This document shows, one piece after another, positions 7,201 through 14,442 of a DNA stretch of 15,205 nucleotides. The translations under genes were made by a program, and so were the position numbers. The notes beneath the pieces are model-generated. The model did not search any database and had not been told where the DNA came from. It saw nothing but the letters and a program-made list of their open reading frames with translations. The stretch's first letter is position 1. Every line of letters begins with the position of its first letter. Source of the stretch: CAYXVF01 sp964468125 (GTDB lineage Bacteria > Myxococcota > XYA12-FULL-58-9 > CAYXVF01); the NCBI GenBank assembly GCA_964468125.1, contig CAYXVF010000128.1, positions 1 through 15,205 of the forward strand, given 5' to 3'.

Positions 7201-7318
7201 AATTGTTGCGATTCGCCCGAAACAGGCCCTTGGCACCAGTGTTTATAGCACAGATAGTTTGAGGGCGAAGGATTTCCTGCCGAAAACTTGAGGATGGGGG
7301 CCGCGGCCCGCAACAATT
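7201..7318. repeat. 10-bp perfect inverted repeat spanning the divergent promoter region
   Basis: AATTGTTGCG at 7201-7210 is matched by its exact reverse complement CGCAACAATT at 7309-7318. One arm lies in the predicted leader of the osmolyte operon; the other lies just upstream of the divergent gene. The arms bracket the predicted -10 element. A separate 12-bp GC palindrome, GGGCCGCGGCCC, sits at 7298-7309. The arms could be two copies of a regulator half-site or operator, in opposite orientation. No regulator is identified. Confidence 0.45.
7242..7250 (-). promoter_or_regulatory. candidate extended -10 promoter for the osmolyte operon
   Basis: On the minus strand TGC-TATAAA gives an extended -10 (TGn plus a 5-of-6 -10 box) in an AT-richer patch. 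The -35 region at the usual distance (around CTTCGC/TTCGCC) is poor, as is common for extended -10 promoters. Transcription would start near 7235, leaving a leader of about 60 nt before the GTG. There is no other convincing promoter between here and asnB. Confidence 0.4.
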
Positions 7319-7378
7319 CGAGTCGTGAGCCCTAAACGATTCTCTTCCTGCTGGCGCTGCGGTGTAACGCGATGCGTT

Positions 7379-8245
7379 ATGGAGAGCCCGCTCCTCGACA
7401 CCCGCGCCTCGCTGAAGGGTTTGAACGCCCTGACCGGCGATGTTCGACCGAATGCCGTTTTTCTCGGGATTGGCTTGTGCGCGCCTGGACGGGCCTCGCG
7501 CGGCGTCCCGCTCGACGTTTTGGCTCTCCTGCTCGCCGCCGAAGCACTGCGGGCTCGGATCGGCGCGGAGCGGATCGTGCTGCTCTTGGCAGATCAACAC
7601 GCTTGGGCGGCGGGCCTCCGCGGGGCCTGCCTCGACGGGATCGAGACACGCTGGCACCTCACCCTCGAACGGCTGCGGAGCGTTTTTCCCCGCCTCGATT
7701 GGCTTTCCGCTCGGAATCTTCACCGCGAATCGCTGCACCGCGACTGGTGCGCGTGGCTTCTCAGGCGCGGACTCGGCCCGTACGAGGCAGCGCAGGTAGC
7801 GGATCTCATGACCCTGACCGCAATGCGGGGGCGTCTCCTCAAGGTCGGTTGGACCCTCCGCAGCCCGGAGCCCCGTGGCGACGAGCGCTACTTCGACCGG
7901 CTCACGGAGCCCTACTCCAGCGGACACCTAGGTTTTGTATACGGTCCCGCGGGTCGCGCCCTCCGCGGGTCGCAGCCGCGCGTCGCTCCCTATGTGGCAC
8001 TCGACCGCGAAACCCGAATCCTTCTCGAGCCCGGCGAGGACGTCGCGACAAAGCTCGGGCGCGCAAGACAGAGTCTCTCCCCCTCGGAGTTTCGCGCAAC
8101 GCTCAACCACTACCGCCGACTCACCTACGCCTACAGGAAGCAGGTGCCGACACTGAAGGGCTCCGTCACCGAACGACTTCAGGGAATCATCGCGCACGCG
8201 CTGACGGGCGAGGCAAGAACAAGAGAGAAGCGCCATGTCATCTAG
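7379..8245 (+). CDS. hypothetical protein, possibly HUP-fold (class I aminoacyl-tRNA-synthetase-like)
   Basis: I do not recognise this 288-residue protein with confidence. It starts MESPLLDTRASLKGL (ATG 7379; GTG at 7325 is an alternative). Near residues 28-78, a hydrophobic strand FLGIGL is followed by a long helix and then ERIVLLLADQHAW, echoing the Rossmann-like core of Tyr/Trp-type class I aminoacyl-tRNA synthetases, where a G-rich loop, HIGH helix and ADxHA strand occur. No HIGH motif is present. A later stretch, PYVALDRETRILLEP then GEDVATKLGRARQS, sits where the KMSKS region would be, but has no KMSKS. If the resemblance is real, it is a degenerate paralogue, not a working synthetase. 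It is divergent from the betaine operon and overlaps the next gene by 11 bp, so the two are likely co-translated. Confidence 0.6.
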   Translation: MESPLLDTRASLKGLNALTGDVRPNAVFLGIGLCAPGRASRGVPLDVLALLLAAEALRARIGAERIVLLLADQHAWAAGLRGACLDGIETRWHLTLERLRSVFPRLDWLSARNLHRESLHRDWCAWLLRRGLGPYEAAQVADLMTLTAMRGRLLKVGWTLRSPEPRGDERYFDRLTEPYSSGHLGFVYGPAGRALRGSQPRVAPYVALDRETRILLEPGEDVATKLGRARQSLSPSEFRATLNHYRRLTYAYRKQVPTLKGSVTERLQGIIAHALTGEARTREKRHVI

Positions 8246-9698
8246 CGTTTCCCGATTCGCCTTTGGACTGTTCGCCGCGATGCTCGGGTACGGGATCGGA
8301 ATGGTCTCCGTGCCAGGCCCGTTCCGCGAAATCAGCATTCGCACCGCTCGGGCTGCCGTGTCCTACCTCGAAGACGCGGTCGGGACCGAGGGACGTACGA
8401 TTCGCCTCGCGCCGTTCGACCTGACGGACGACGGGCCAATTCGGGTCTCTCTCGTCGCCCCGAGTCGCACCAACACACCGCACTACGAGAGCCCGTTGAG
8501 CGACTATGACGTCGTTCGCACGAGCGAGAAGAGGCCCTACACCTTGGTGTCCACGTTGGTCGACACGCCTCTCTTCGATTCGATGGAACCCGGGCGGCGC
8601 CGTGTAGGCTCGATTCGACGGGGCTTCGGCGTAGCCGGGACGCGCGTCGATGATTCTCGTTGTCAAGACCGAGGGCGCGATGGGGTTTGGTACGAGATCG
8701 ATGGCGGCTTCGCCTGCTCCACCAGCGGTTTCGTCATCCGTGACCGCGACGTCTCCCTCGACGGCCAATCGGTGGTCGAGCCGGAGAAGCCGAACCTCTA
8801 CCGATGGGCGCGGGTAAAGGAGCAAGGGGCGCCGCGGTTCAGCCACAGGGTGAACCTCCAGGTCTTCGAGCGCGGAGAAGACCCCGGTGGGCTCATCGAA
8901 CGCATGGAAGGCGACTTCTTCATCGCGATTCGCGACGAGAAGCACGAAGCTGGAATCGATTGGGTCGAAACCGTGCGCGGAAATTGGGTCCTGAAAGAGG
9001 ACCTGCTTCCGAAGGAGCCATCGACGCTCTCTGGCGAGCCTATCGGCGAGGACTATGCTCTGCCGCTCGCCTTTGCACACGAACCGATAGACACCTGGTG
9101 TCCTTTGAGAAGCTCGCTCGAGAAGTGTGGTGTGATGGAGAAGTACGCTCGCTCGACGGTGGTTGGCTATCATCAGATGGACGGGCGCGAGTTCGCCGAG
9201 CTGATGGAGGGCGCCTGGGTCCGACTGGACGAGATTCGTGTCGCGTCGGCCGTCGACCGTCCTCGGGGGGTGTCAGCGGGCGCGAAGTGGGTTCATTTCG
9301 ACCTCGAGGAGCAAACCATGGTGGCCTACGAAGGAGACGAGCCGGTCTACGCGACACTCATCTCTTCGGGCAAGGAAGGACATGACACACCGACCGGGCT
9401 CTATCGCACGGAGCGAAAGTACGTGAGTACTACGATGCGCGGCCGCGATCCGGTCGAGGGGACTTACCACGTCGAAGAGGTGCCGTGGACGATATTCTAT
9501 CACGGCGCCTACGCGGTCCATGGAGCCTATTGGCACGACACATTTGGCAACGTCCGCAGCCACGGCTGCACGAACCTCTCGGTGACCGATTCACGCTGGC
9601 TCTTCCATTGGGAAGAGTTTCAGGTGCCTTCGGGATGGCACGCCGCAAATCCGGACGCTGGAGATGAGCGTCGAGGTCATTTCTACTTCACTCGCTGA
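8235..9698 (+). CDS. YkuD-type L,D-transpeptidase, membrane-anchored
   Basis: This 487-residue protein has an N-terminal hydrophobic stretch (FAFGLFAAMLGYGIGMVSV, about 8-26), acting as signal or anchor, then a long unassigned extracytoplasmic region of about 300 residues. The C-terminal YkuD domain runs from about 350 to 465. It shows KWVHFDLEEQTMVAY, a TPTGLY strand, the catalytic histidine block AVHGAYWHDTFG, and SHGCTNL with catalytic Cys445. These enzymes make 3-3 cross-links in peptidoglycan or attach proteins to it, in the periplasm. The long central region may carry SH3-like wall-binding repeats, but I cannot assign them. It overlaps the upstream gene by 11 bp. Whether it shares regulation with the divergent osmolyte operon is unknown. 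Confidence 0.88.
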   Translation: MSSSVSRFAFGLFAAMLGYGIGMVSVPGPFREISIRTARAAVSYLEDAVGTEGRTIRLAPFDLTDDGPIRVSLVAPSRTNTPHYESPLSDYDVVRTSEKRPYTLVSTLVDTPLFDSMEPGRRRVGSIRRGFGVAGTRVDDSRCQDRGRDGVWYEIDGGFACSTSGFVIRDRDVSLDGQSVVEPEKPNLYRWARVKEQGAPRFSHRVNLQVFERGEDPGGLIERMEGDFFIAIRDEKHEAGIDWVETVRGNWVLKEDLLPKEPSTLSGEPIGEDYALPLAFAHEPIDTWCPLRSSLEKCGVMEKYARSTVVGYHQMDGREFAELMEGAWVRLDEIRVASAVDRPRGVSAGAKWVHFDLEEQTMVAYEGDEPVYATLISSGKEGHDTPTGLYRTERKYVSTTMRGRDPVEGTYHVEEVPWTIFYHGAYAVHGAYWHDTFGNVRSHGCTNLSVTDSRWLFHWEEFQVPSGWHAANPDAGDERRGHFYFTR

Positions 9699-9719
9699 GG
9701 GGCGGCGTGTTCGAAAGCG

Positions 9720-9749
9720 TTTACAGTCACCATTACGATCGTCTATTGA
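9720..9749 (+). promoter_or_regulatory. weak candidate promoter before the marR-type gene
   Basis: TTTACA (9720-9725, 5 of 6 to the -35 consensus) and TATTGA (9744-9749, poor -10) are separated by 18 nt. Transcription would start around 9756, very close to the ATG at 9762, which favours translation from the ATG at 9777 or a very short leader. It lies in the 63-bp gap after the L,D-transpeptidase gene; no terminator is seen there. Confidence 0.25.
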
Positions 9750-9761
9750 GCCTTCCTGTTG

Positions 9762-10355
9762 ATGTACGACACCCAGATGACCGAAGAGCAGCTCTACGAC
9801 GGCATTCTACGTGCCCTTCGCCGCATCACCCGTTCCATCGATCTTCACAGTCGCGACCTCGTCAGCCGCTTTGGACTCACCGGGCCCCAGCTTGTGTGTC
9901 TGCGCTACATCGCCAAACAGGGTCAAACGACCCCCGGTGCGGTGGCGCGCGAGGTTTCGCTGAGCCAGGCCACCATCACCGGGATCATCGATCGCCTCGT
10001 TGCCCGTGGGCTGGTCACGCGTCTTCGGGGCGATCAGGATCGGCGTCAGGTCGCGATTTCCGTCACCGACGAAGGGCGAGCCCTGGTGGAGAGGGCGCCC
10101 TATCCGCTCCAGGAGAGCTTTCTGGAGCGGCTCTCCCGGGAAGACGCGCAGACGCAGCAGACGATCCTCGAAACGCTCGAACGGGTGGTGCGCATGATGG
10201 ACGGCGAGGGGATCGACGCTGCGCCGGTCTTGAGCACCACACCGGGCCTAGCGGAAATGCCCGAGGGATTCGATGAGGCGCCCTCGGACACCGTTGGCGA
10301 GTCTCCTGCGGAGCATGGACCGGGCGATCCATCAAGCTCTCGGCATCGGCGCTGA
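9762..10355 (+). CDS. MarR-family transcriptional regulator
   Basis: This 197-residue protein has a winged helix-turn-helix core. FGLTGPQLVCLRYIAKQG is followed by TTPGAVAREVSLSQATITG (HTH, about 50-75), then IIDRLVARGLVTRLR and GDQDRRQVAISVTDEGRAL, the wing with the Asp-Arg-Arg signature of MarR proteins. The flanking helices for dimerisation are present. A C-terminal tail of about 45 residues rich in Pro, Ser, Gly and acidic residues is longer than usual and reads through the start of the next gene. Starts at 9762 and 9777 are both possible. Binding sites and ligand cannot be deduced. It could regulate the overlapping sulfotransferase gene, itself, or the osmolyte operon; the last is only proximity. 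Confidence 0.9.
   Translation: MYDTQMTEEQLYDGILRALRRITRSIDLHSRDLVSRFGLTGPQLVCLRYIAKQGQTTPGAVAREVSLSQATITGIIDRLVARGLVTRLRGDQDRRQVAISVTDEGRALVERAPYPLQESFLERLSREDAQTQQTILETLERVVRMMDGEGIDAAPVLSTTPGLAEMPEGFDEAPSDTVGESPAEHGPGDPSSSRHRR
10263..10267 (+). promoter_or_regulatory. ribosome binding site of the sulfotransferase gene inside the marR coding region
   Basis: GAGGG lies 5 nt before the ATG at 10273 and so supports this start over the in-frame ATG at 10315. It implies an 83-bp overlap with the preceding reading frame. Confidence 0.55.
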
Positions 10356-11142
10356 TCTCGGACGCGTCACCCGTTTTCTCGCAGGCCGGGCGCGCTTCGC
10401 GCCGCGACCCGACGACGTCTACATCGCGACCTATCCCCGATCCGGAACGACCTGGGTTCACACGATGACGTACCTGCTCACGCACGATCTTGACACTGAA
10501 TTCGATCACATTTCGATGGTGGCCCCCTGGTGGGAACGAACGCTCGCCCACCAGGACGATGGGGCAGAGCGTTTGGCCGCCTTGCCCGGACCGAGGGTGT
10601 TCAAGACCCATGCGCGTCGCGAGTGGCTGCCGCGCACCGGTCGATGCATCTACGTCGTCCGTAACTCGGCCGATGTCGCCCGTTCCTACTATCGCCTCTA
10701 CGTCACGCACCTGGGCTACCGCGGAGGCTTCGAGTCGTTTCTAGAGGCCCTCCTCGACGGGCGCCTGCAGTATGGCCGTCACGCGGATCACGTTGCTTCC
10801 TGGGCGCGCCATCGCGAGCGCGTGCTCTGGCTCGCCTACGAAGAGATCTACCGTGACCCCCGAGCAGCGCTCCGTCGGATCGCCGAGTTCCTCGACGTCT
10901 CGGCGGACGAATCGACGCTCAACGCTGTGGCGGAGGCGACCTCAATCGAACAGATGCGCGCTCAGGCATTCAAGTACGACCACGGAGGCGAGGTCCTCTA
11001 TCAGCGCGGCCTGCTCCGCGAGGGATTCATCGGCCAAGGGGGCGTCGGCTGCGCCGAGCTGACCGCGAATCACCGCTCGCTCCTCGCGACACAACCCGCT
11101 CGCGTACGCCCGGAGTGGCGCCTCGACAAATACCTGCGGTGA
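10273..11142 (+). CDS. cytosolic-type sulfotransferase (PAPS-dependent)
   Basis: This 289-residue protein has the two PAPS-binding signatures: the 5'-phosphosulfate loop as TYPRSGTTWVHT near 53-64, and the 3'-phosphate site as YVVRNSADVARSYY near 127-140. Between them, FKTHARREWLP resembles the FKTHLP-type block with a catalytic His. Further on, LAYEEIYRDPRAALRRIAEFL is a standard helix, and EGFIGQGGVG near the end is in the place of the RKGxxGDW loop. Length is normal for single-domain bacterial sulfotransferases. It transfers sulfate from PAPS to a hydroxyl or amine; the acceptor is not predictable. The gene overlaps the MarR frame by 83 bp, in a different frame, suggesting a two-gene unit. 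The next gene converges on it, with 2 bp between the stop codons. Confidence 0.87.
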   Translation: MRRPRTPLASLLRSMDRAIHQALGIGADLGRVTRFLAGRARFAPRPDDVYIATYPRSGTTWVHTMTYLLTHDLDTEFDHISMVAPWWERTLAHQDDGAERLAALPGPRVFKTHARREWLPRTGRCIYVVRNSADVARSYYRLYVTHLGYRGGFESFLEALLDGRLQYGRHADHVASWARHRERVLWLAYEEIYRDPRAALRRIAEFLDVSADESTLNAVAEATSIEQMRAQAFKYDHGGEVLYQRGLLREGFIGQGGVGCAELTANHRSLLATQPARVRPEWRLDKYLR

Positions 11143-11144
11143 GC

Positions 11145-12245
11145 TCAACGTACGATAGGACCCGGCAGCTCGAGCGTCGCCCGAAAGGTCGGTACCACCC
11201 TCGCACCCCAGCGTTCTTCGATACTCGCTGCGAGCTCGAGTAGCCGCCACTCTGAATTTTTTGTGCCAATGAGTGACATCCCGACGGGCAGCCCCTCAAC
11301 GCTCCCCATCGGAAGCGACACGATCGGATAGCCCGCCGCCGCCGCAGTCCCCGAGCTGCCACCGATGAAGTGGTCGCCGTTGACGAGGTCTATGGGCCAG
11401 GCCGGTGCGCCAGTAGGCATGAGGATGGCGACGAGCTGATCTTCTTCCAGCACGTCATCGAGCGCCGCGCGTGCGTGTTCGCGATACTCTGCGATTCGTC
11501 GCTGAAACTCAGGGTCGTCCGCGGCTCGTGCGTCGCGGGCGGCGAGCAGATATTCTTGGCCGTACCAGCGCAGCTCCTCGGCTGCATGCATCTCATTGAA
11601 GGCGATGATCGCGTCCAGGTCTTTCGGCGCTCCCTCCCCTGTGTACTCCGCCAGGTAGAGCTCGAGACTCGGCGAAAGCTCGCGCAGGAAGAGCTCGAGC
11701 TCGAAAGCGCGGTCGTAGTTGGGGAGGCGCGCGATAGGAACCAGGACGGCGCCCGCATCCGCGAGAGCGGCCGTGGCGCGGCGATAGAGGCGTTGCGTTT
11801 CCGCGGTGAAGCGGGGGAGGTCCTCCACGACGCCCATCCGGACGCCTGTCAGTGGTCGACGCGTGAGCTCGCGGGCTTCGGCGCGCAGGGCTCCATAGAG
11901 CGTGGCGACATCGGCGACGGTGCGCCCCATGGGCCCGGCGGTATCCTGGGTGGCGGAGATCGGAATGATTCCGTCGCCCGGGAGCTTTCCCGTCCCTGGT
12001 TTGAGCCCGACGATGCCGGTGGCGGATGCGGGACAAACGATCGAGCCGTCGGTCTCCGTGCCGAGGGCCACCATCGCGAGGTTGGCGGAGACGGCGACCG
12101 CCGAGCCCGAGCTCGAGCCGCAGGGGCTGCGGTCGAGCACATAGGGATTGCGCGTCTGCCCACCGCGGGCGCTGAACCCGCTGCTCGAGCGTTTACCGCG
12201 GAAATTCGCCCACTCGCTCAGGTTGGCCTTCCCGAGCAAGACCGC
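11145..12245 (-). CDS. amidase-signature enzyme, C-terminal part
   Basis: This part reads AVLLGKANLSEWANFRG and continues to the C-terminus at 11145. It contains the amidase-signature serine-rich block SPCGSSSGSAVAVSANL and GTETDGSIVCPASATG, which provide the cis-Ser and nucleophile Ser of the Ser-Ser-Lys triad. Then come GIIPISATQDTAGPMGRTVADVA, a long helical region and a normal-looking end with GLPVGMSLIG. The catalytic Lys lies in the N-terminal part at 12461-12879. The two parts fit one amidase of roughly 500 residues, hydrolysing an unknown amide. They are split by a foreign 200-bp stretch and an N gap, probably an assembly error. It converges with the sulfotransferase gene. Confidence 0.85.
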   Translation of the reverse strand, partial: AVLLGKANLSEWANFRGKRSSSGFSARGGQTRNPYVLDRSPCGSSSGSAVAVSANLAMVALGTETDGSIVCPASATGIVGLKPGTGKLPGDGIIPISATQDTAGPMGRTVADVATLYGALRAEARELTRRPLTGVRMGVVEDLPRFTAETQRLYRRATAALADAGAVLVPIARLPNYDRAFELELFLRELSPSLELYLAEYTGEGAPKDLDAIIAFNEMHAAEELRWYGQEYLLAARDARAADDPEFQRRIAEYREHARAALDDVLEEDQLVAILMPTGAPAWPIDLVNGDHFIGGSSGTAAAAGYPIVSLPMGSVEGLPVGMSLIGTKNSEWRLLELAASIEERWGARVVPTFRATLELPGPIVR

Positions 12246-12450
12246 GCCCGCCTCCCGGAGGCGCTCGAGCACCGGCGCGAACGTCGCATCGCCGGCCAGG
12301 TTCGTCAGCTCGTGCGGGTCGTTGACCCGGTCGAACAGTTGCGTGTGGCGCCGGCCATTGACGCAGTACTCGATCAGCTTGTATTGCCGGTCGCGCACCG
12401 CCCGCTCGACCGCGCGCCACCCTGCGTCGTCGAGCCCGCCCCGGCTGCCC
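12246..12450 (-). pseudogene. sulfatase C-terminal fragment fused into the amidase gene
   Basis: Directly after the N run, the minus-strand frame reads RAVRDRQYKLIEYCVNGRR, then HTQLFDRVNDPHELTNLAGD and a VLERLREAG. The YKLIxY, then LFDxxxDPHExxNLA pattern is typical of the C-terminal end of type I (formylglycine) sulfatases, not of amidases. At LREAG it passes in frame into amidase sequence, which normally has its own RLREAG just before AVxLGKANLSEW. The join lies in a near-palindromic GCCTCCCGGAGGC on the plus strand (about 12248-12262). A genuine in-frame insertion is possible, but a scaffolding chimera through this short homology is more likely. Confidence 0.75.
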
Positions 12451-12460
12451 NNNNNNNNNN
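12451..12460. other. assembly gap (10 Ns)
   Basis: Ten unknown bases interrupt the amidase gene. The round number suggests a scaffold placeholder of arbitrary size, so the reading frame cannot be carried across it. The amidase parts on both sides are in different frames relative to each other across the gap as given. Confidence 0.97.
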
Positions 12461-12879
12461 TCGGCGACCGTGGGGAGGGAGGCGAGGGCGAGGGAGCCGC
12501 CGGTGGTGGGCAGCCCCTTCATCGCGATGTTGTCCTTCAGCACAACCGGAATGCCGTGCAAGGGGCCGCGTAGCCTGCCCGCGGCCCGCTCCTCGTCGCG
12601 CGTTCGGGCTTGGGCGAGTGCGTCCGGTGCGACGGCGATCAGGGCGTTGAGTCGCGGGTTCAACGTTGCGATGCGGTCCAGGTAGGCCGCGGTGAGCGCC
12701 TCGGAGCTGAGCCGTCCTTCCGCCATGGCGGTGCGGGCCTGCTCGATGCTCCATTCTTCGTAGGCGAAGGCGCTGGCGTCTTGCGCTGCGGCGGGAGCCT
12801 GGGCGCGCTGGCAGGCAAGGAGCGGGGCGAAAGATGCGAGTGTAATGGCAAGAGCGAGACGCGTCATGGACCCGCTCAT
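12461..12879 (-). CDS. amidase-signature lipoprotein, N-terminal part
   Basis: The protein starts MSGSMTRLALAIT and has a lipoprotein signal: a basic n-region, a hydrophobic stretch and the lipobox LLAC (Cys at about residue 23), so the enzyme is probably anchored to a membrane outside the cytoplasm. A Met at 12867 is an alternative start. The mature part begins with a YEEWSIEQARTAMAEGRLSS helix, then LRGPLHGIPVVLKDNI with the catalytic Lys of the amidase triad, and GLPTTGGSLAL just before the N gap at 12460. In related amidases only a few residues separate this point from RLREAG, so little true coding sequence is missing. It is divergent from pyrF, 53 bp away. Confidence 0.88.
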
Positions 12880-12932
12880 AGCTCGGTCGCGTGCGGCTCG
12901 CCATCCGTGAAGCGCGATGGTACGACGGCGCC

Positions 12933-13613
12933 ATGGCGGACAGCAGAATCATCGTAGCCATGGACGTTCCGGAGCGAAACGAGACCCTCGAGCTCGCGAC
13001 CGCGCTCGCCCCTCACGTGGCGATGGTGAAGGTGGGCTTTGAGAGCTTCGTGGCTCATGGACCCTCCCTCGTGACGGATCTCCGCGACGCCGGCGTCGAT
13101 GTGTTTCTCGACCTGAAGCTCCACGACATTCCTCGCACGGTCGCTGCCGGTGCCCGGGAAGCGAGCGCCTTGGGAGCGCGTTTGCTCACCGTGCACGCCT
13201 CCGGTGGGGCGGAGATGGTGCGCGCGGCGCGGGACGCGGCAGCGGAGGACACGTCGATTCTCGCGGTCACCGTGCTGACGAGCATGGACCAAAACGCCGT
13301 TGATGCGGTTGGGCTCGCGGGAACCGTGGCAGAGTCGGTGCAACGGCTCGGTGCGCTCGCGCTCGGTGCGGGAGCGGACGGCCTCGTGTGCAGCGCGCTA
13401 GAGCTCGACGTCTTGAAGTTCTCGAGCGGGATTCGGGTCGTGCCTGGGGTGCGGCCAGCAGGGACAGCCAGTGGCGACCAGAAACGAGTGGCGACCCCGG
13501 AAGAGGCGGTAGCGCGGGGCGCGACCTACCTCGTGATCGGAAGGCCGATCGTTCAAGCGCCAGACCCGGCTGCAGCGGCGGCGGAGATCAATCGATCGTT
13601 GGAGTCAGTATGA
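12933..13613 (+). CDS. pyrF: orotidine 5'-phosphate decarboxylase
   Basis: This 226-residue protein starts MADSRIIVAMDVPE and has the catalytic strand block VFLDLKLHDIPRTV (Lys and Asp of the family's active site), AVTVLTSMD, and the phosphate-binding end GIRVVPGVRP followed by AxTYLVIGRPIxxAxDP. It catalyses OMP to UMP, the last step of pyrimidine synthesis. Length is normal for group I bacterial PyrF. An upstream frame extension to 12891 is possible, but homology begins at this ATG. It overlaps the next gene by ATGA, so the two are probably translationally coupled. It is the only clear pyrimidine gene here and is far from the carbamoyltransferase, on the opposite strand. Confidence 0.96.
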   Translation: MADSRIIVAMDVPERNETLELATALAPHVAMVKVGFESFVAHGPSLVTDLRDAGVDVFLDLKLHDIPRTVAAGAREASALGARLLTVHASGGAEMVRAARDAAAEDTSILAVTVLTSMDQNAVDAVGLAGTVAESVQRLGALALGAGADGLVCSALELDVLKFSSGIRVVPGVRPAGTASGDQKRVATPEEAVARGATYLVIGRPIVQAPDPAAAAAEINRSLESV

Positions 13614-14353
13614 GCAAGGGCGATCTCATCTATGGACGGCACCCGGTGGCGGAGCAGCTCGCCGCGCGCCCGAACGCCGTCCGACGCATCTATATCGCGG
13701 AAGGCAGCAACCACCCGGCCCTCACCGAGCTACTGGCTGCGGCGAAGACGGCATCGGTCAAGGTTGATCGGCTCCCGCGGCGAAAGCTCGAGGGGCTCGT
13801 CGGGCGCGTCGCGCACCAGGGGGTCGCGGCGGAAGTGGCGCCCTTTGACTACGTCGACCTGGATGCGCTGCTGGAGACGGCGAAACACTCCGAGCGCCCC
13901 GCGCTTTTGGTGGTGCTCGACCAGATCCAAGACCCGCACAACCTCGGAGCTATCCTGCGCAGCGCCTATGCCCTCGGCGCGCACGGGGTGGTGATTGTAA
14001 AGGACAGGGCGACCGAGGTGACCGGCACCGTGAGCAAGGCCTCTGCCGGGGCCGCGAGCAAGATCCCGATCGCGCGGGTCACGAACCTGCGACACGCGCT
14101 CGAGGCGATGAAGCGCGCGGAGCTGTGGATTTATGGCACGGACGCCGGCGCCGAGAAGGACCTGAGCGCCTTGGATCTGACCGGCCCCGTGGCCGTGGTG
14201 ATCGGAAACGAGGGCAAGGGCCTGCGACGATTGGTGGCCGAGACCTGCGACGAGCTCGTTCGGATTCCGATGAGCGGCGAGCTCGGGAGCCTGAACGCGT
14301 CTGTCTCGGCGGGGATCGCGCTCTACGAAGCGGCGCGTCAGCGGGGGGCGTGA
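13610..14353 (+). CDS. rlmB: RlmB/TrmH-family 2'-O-ribose RNA methyltransferase
   Basis: This 247-residue SPOUT enzyme has an N-terminal RNA-binding substrate domain (LIYGRHPVAEQL, then a pairing of beta strands) and a C-terminal knotted domain. The conserved motifs are LDQIQDPHNLGAILRSAYAL near 103-122, VIGNEGKGLRRL near 197-208 and IPMSGELGSLNASVSAGIAL near 222-241. Such proteins methylate the 2'-hydroxyl of a ribose in rRNA or tRNA with SAM; E. coli RlmB (243 aa) modifies Gm2251 of 23S rRNA. GGAG lies 5 nt before the ATG. Its start overlaps the pyrF stop by ATGA. A TrmH-type tRNA role is possible because paralogues look alike. Transcription likely ends at the hairpin 90 bp downstream. Confidence 0.92.
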   Translation: MSKGDLIYGRHPVAEQLAARPNAVRRIYIAEGSNHPALTELLAAAKTASVKVDRLPRRKLEGLVGRVAHQGVAAEVAPFDYVDLDALLETAKHSERPALLVVLDQIQDPHNLGAILRSAYALGAHGVVIVKDRATEVTGTVSKASAGAASKIPIARVTNLRHALEAMKRAELWIYGTDAGAEKDLSALDLTGPVAVVIGNEGKGLRRLVAETCDELVRIPMSGELGSLNASVSAGIALYEAARQRGA

Positions 14354-14412
14354 AGCGCCGACCGGTGGGATCCTGGGAGCCGCCGAGGGCCCCGGAACCC
14401 TCTGAAATCGCC

Positions 14413-14441
14413 TTGACGTTCCTAGGGCAACAGCGTAGAAA
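14413..14441 (+). promoter_or_regulatory. sigma-70 promoter of the tRNA-tuf operon
   Basis: TTGACG (14413-14418) and TAGAAA (14436-14441) are separated by exactly 17 nt, matching the -35 and -10 consensus well. The discriminator that follows (CCGCGCT) is GC-rich, as in stringently controlled stable-RNA promoters. Predicted transcription start is about 14448. First tRNA begins 82 nt downstream. Confidence 0.75.
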
Positions 14442-14442
14442 C

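Noticed and set aside
6339..7316. 325-residue version of the glycine methyltransferase starting at 7316
   Set aside because: The extra 47 residues do not match the family and come from the promoter region; AGGAGG before the GTG at 7175 fixes the start.
9762..10355. Naming the MarR protein EctR (ectoine regulator)
   Set aside because: No ectABC genes are present, and MarR subfamilies cannot be told apart by eye.
11145..12450. A genuine sulfatase-amidase fusion protein
   Set aside because: The fusion point replaces normal amidase sequence at a shared LREAG beside an N gap, so an assembly chimera is the simpler reading.
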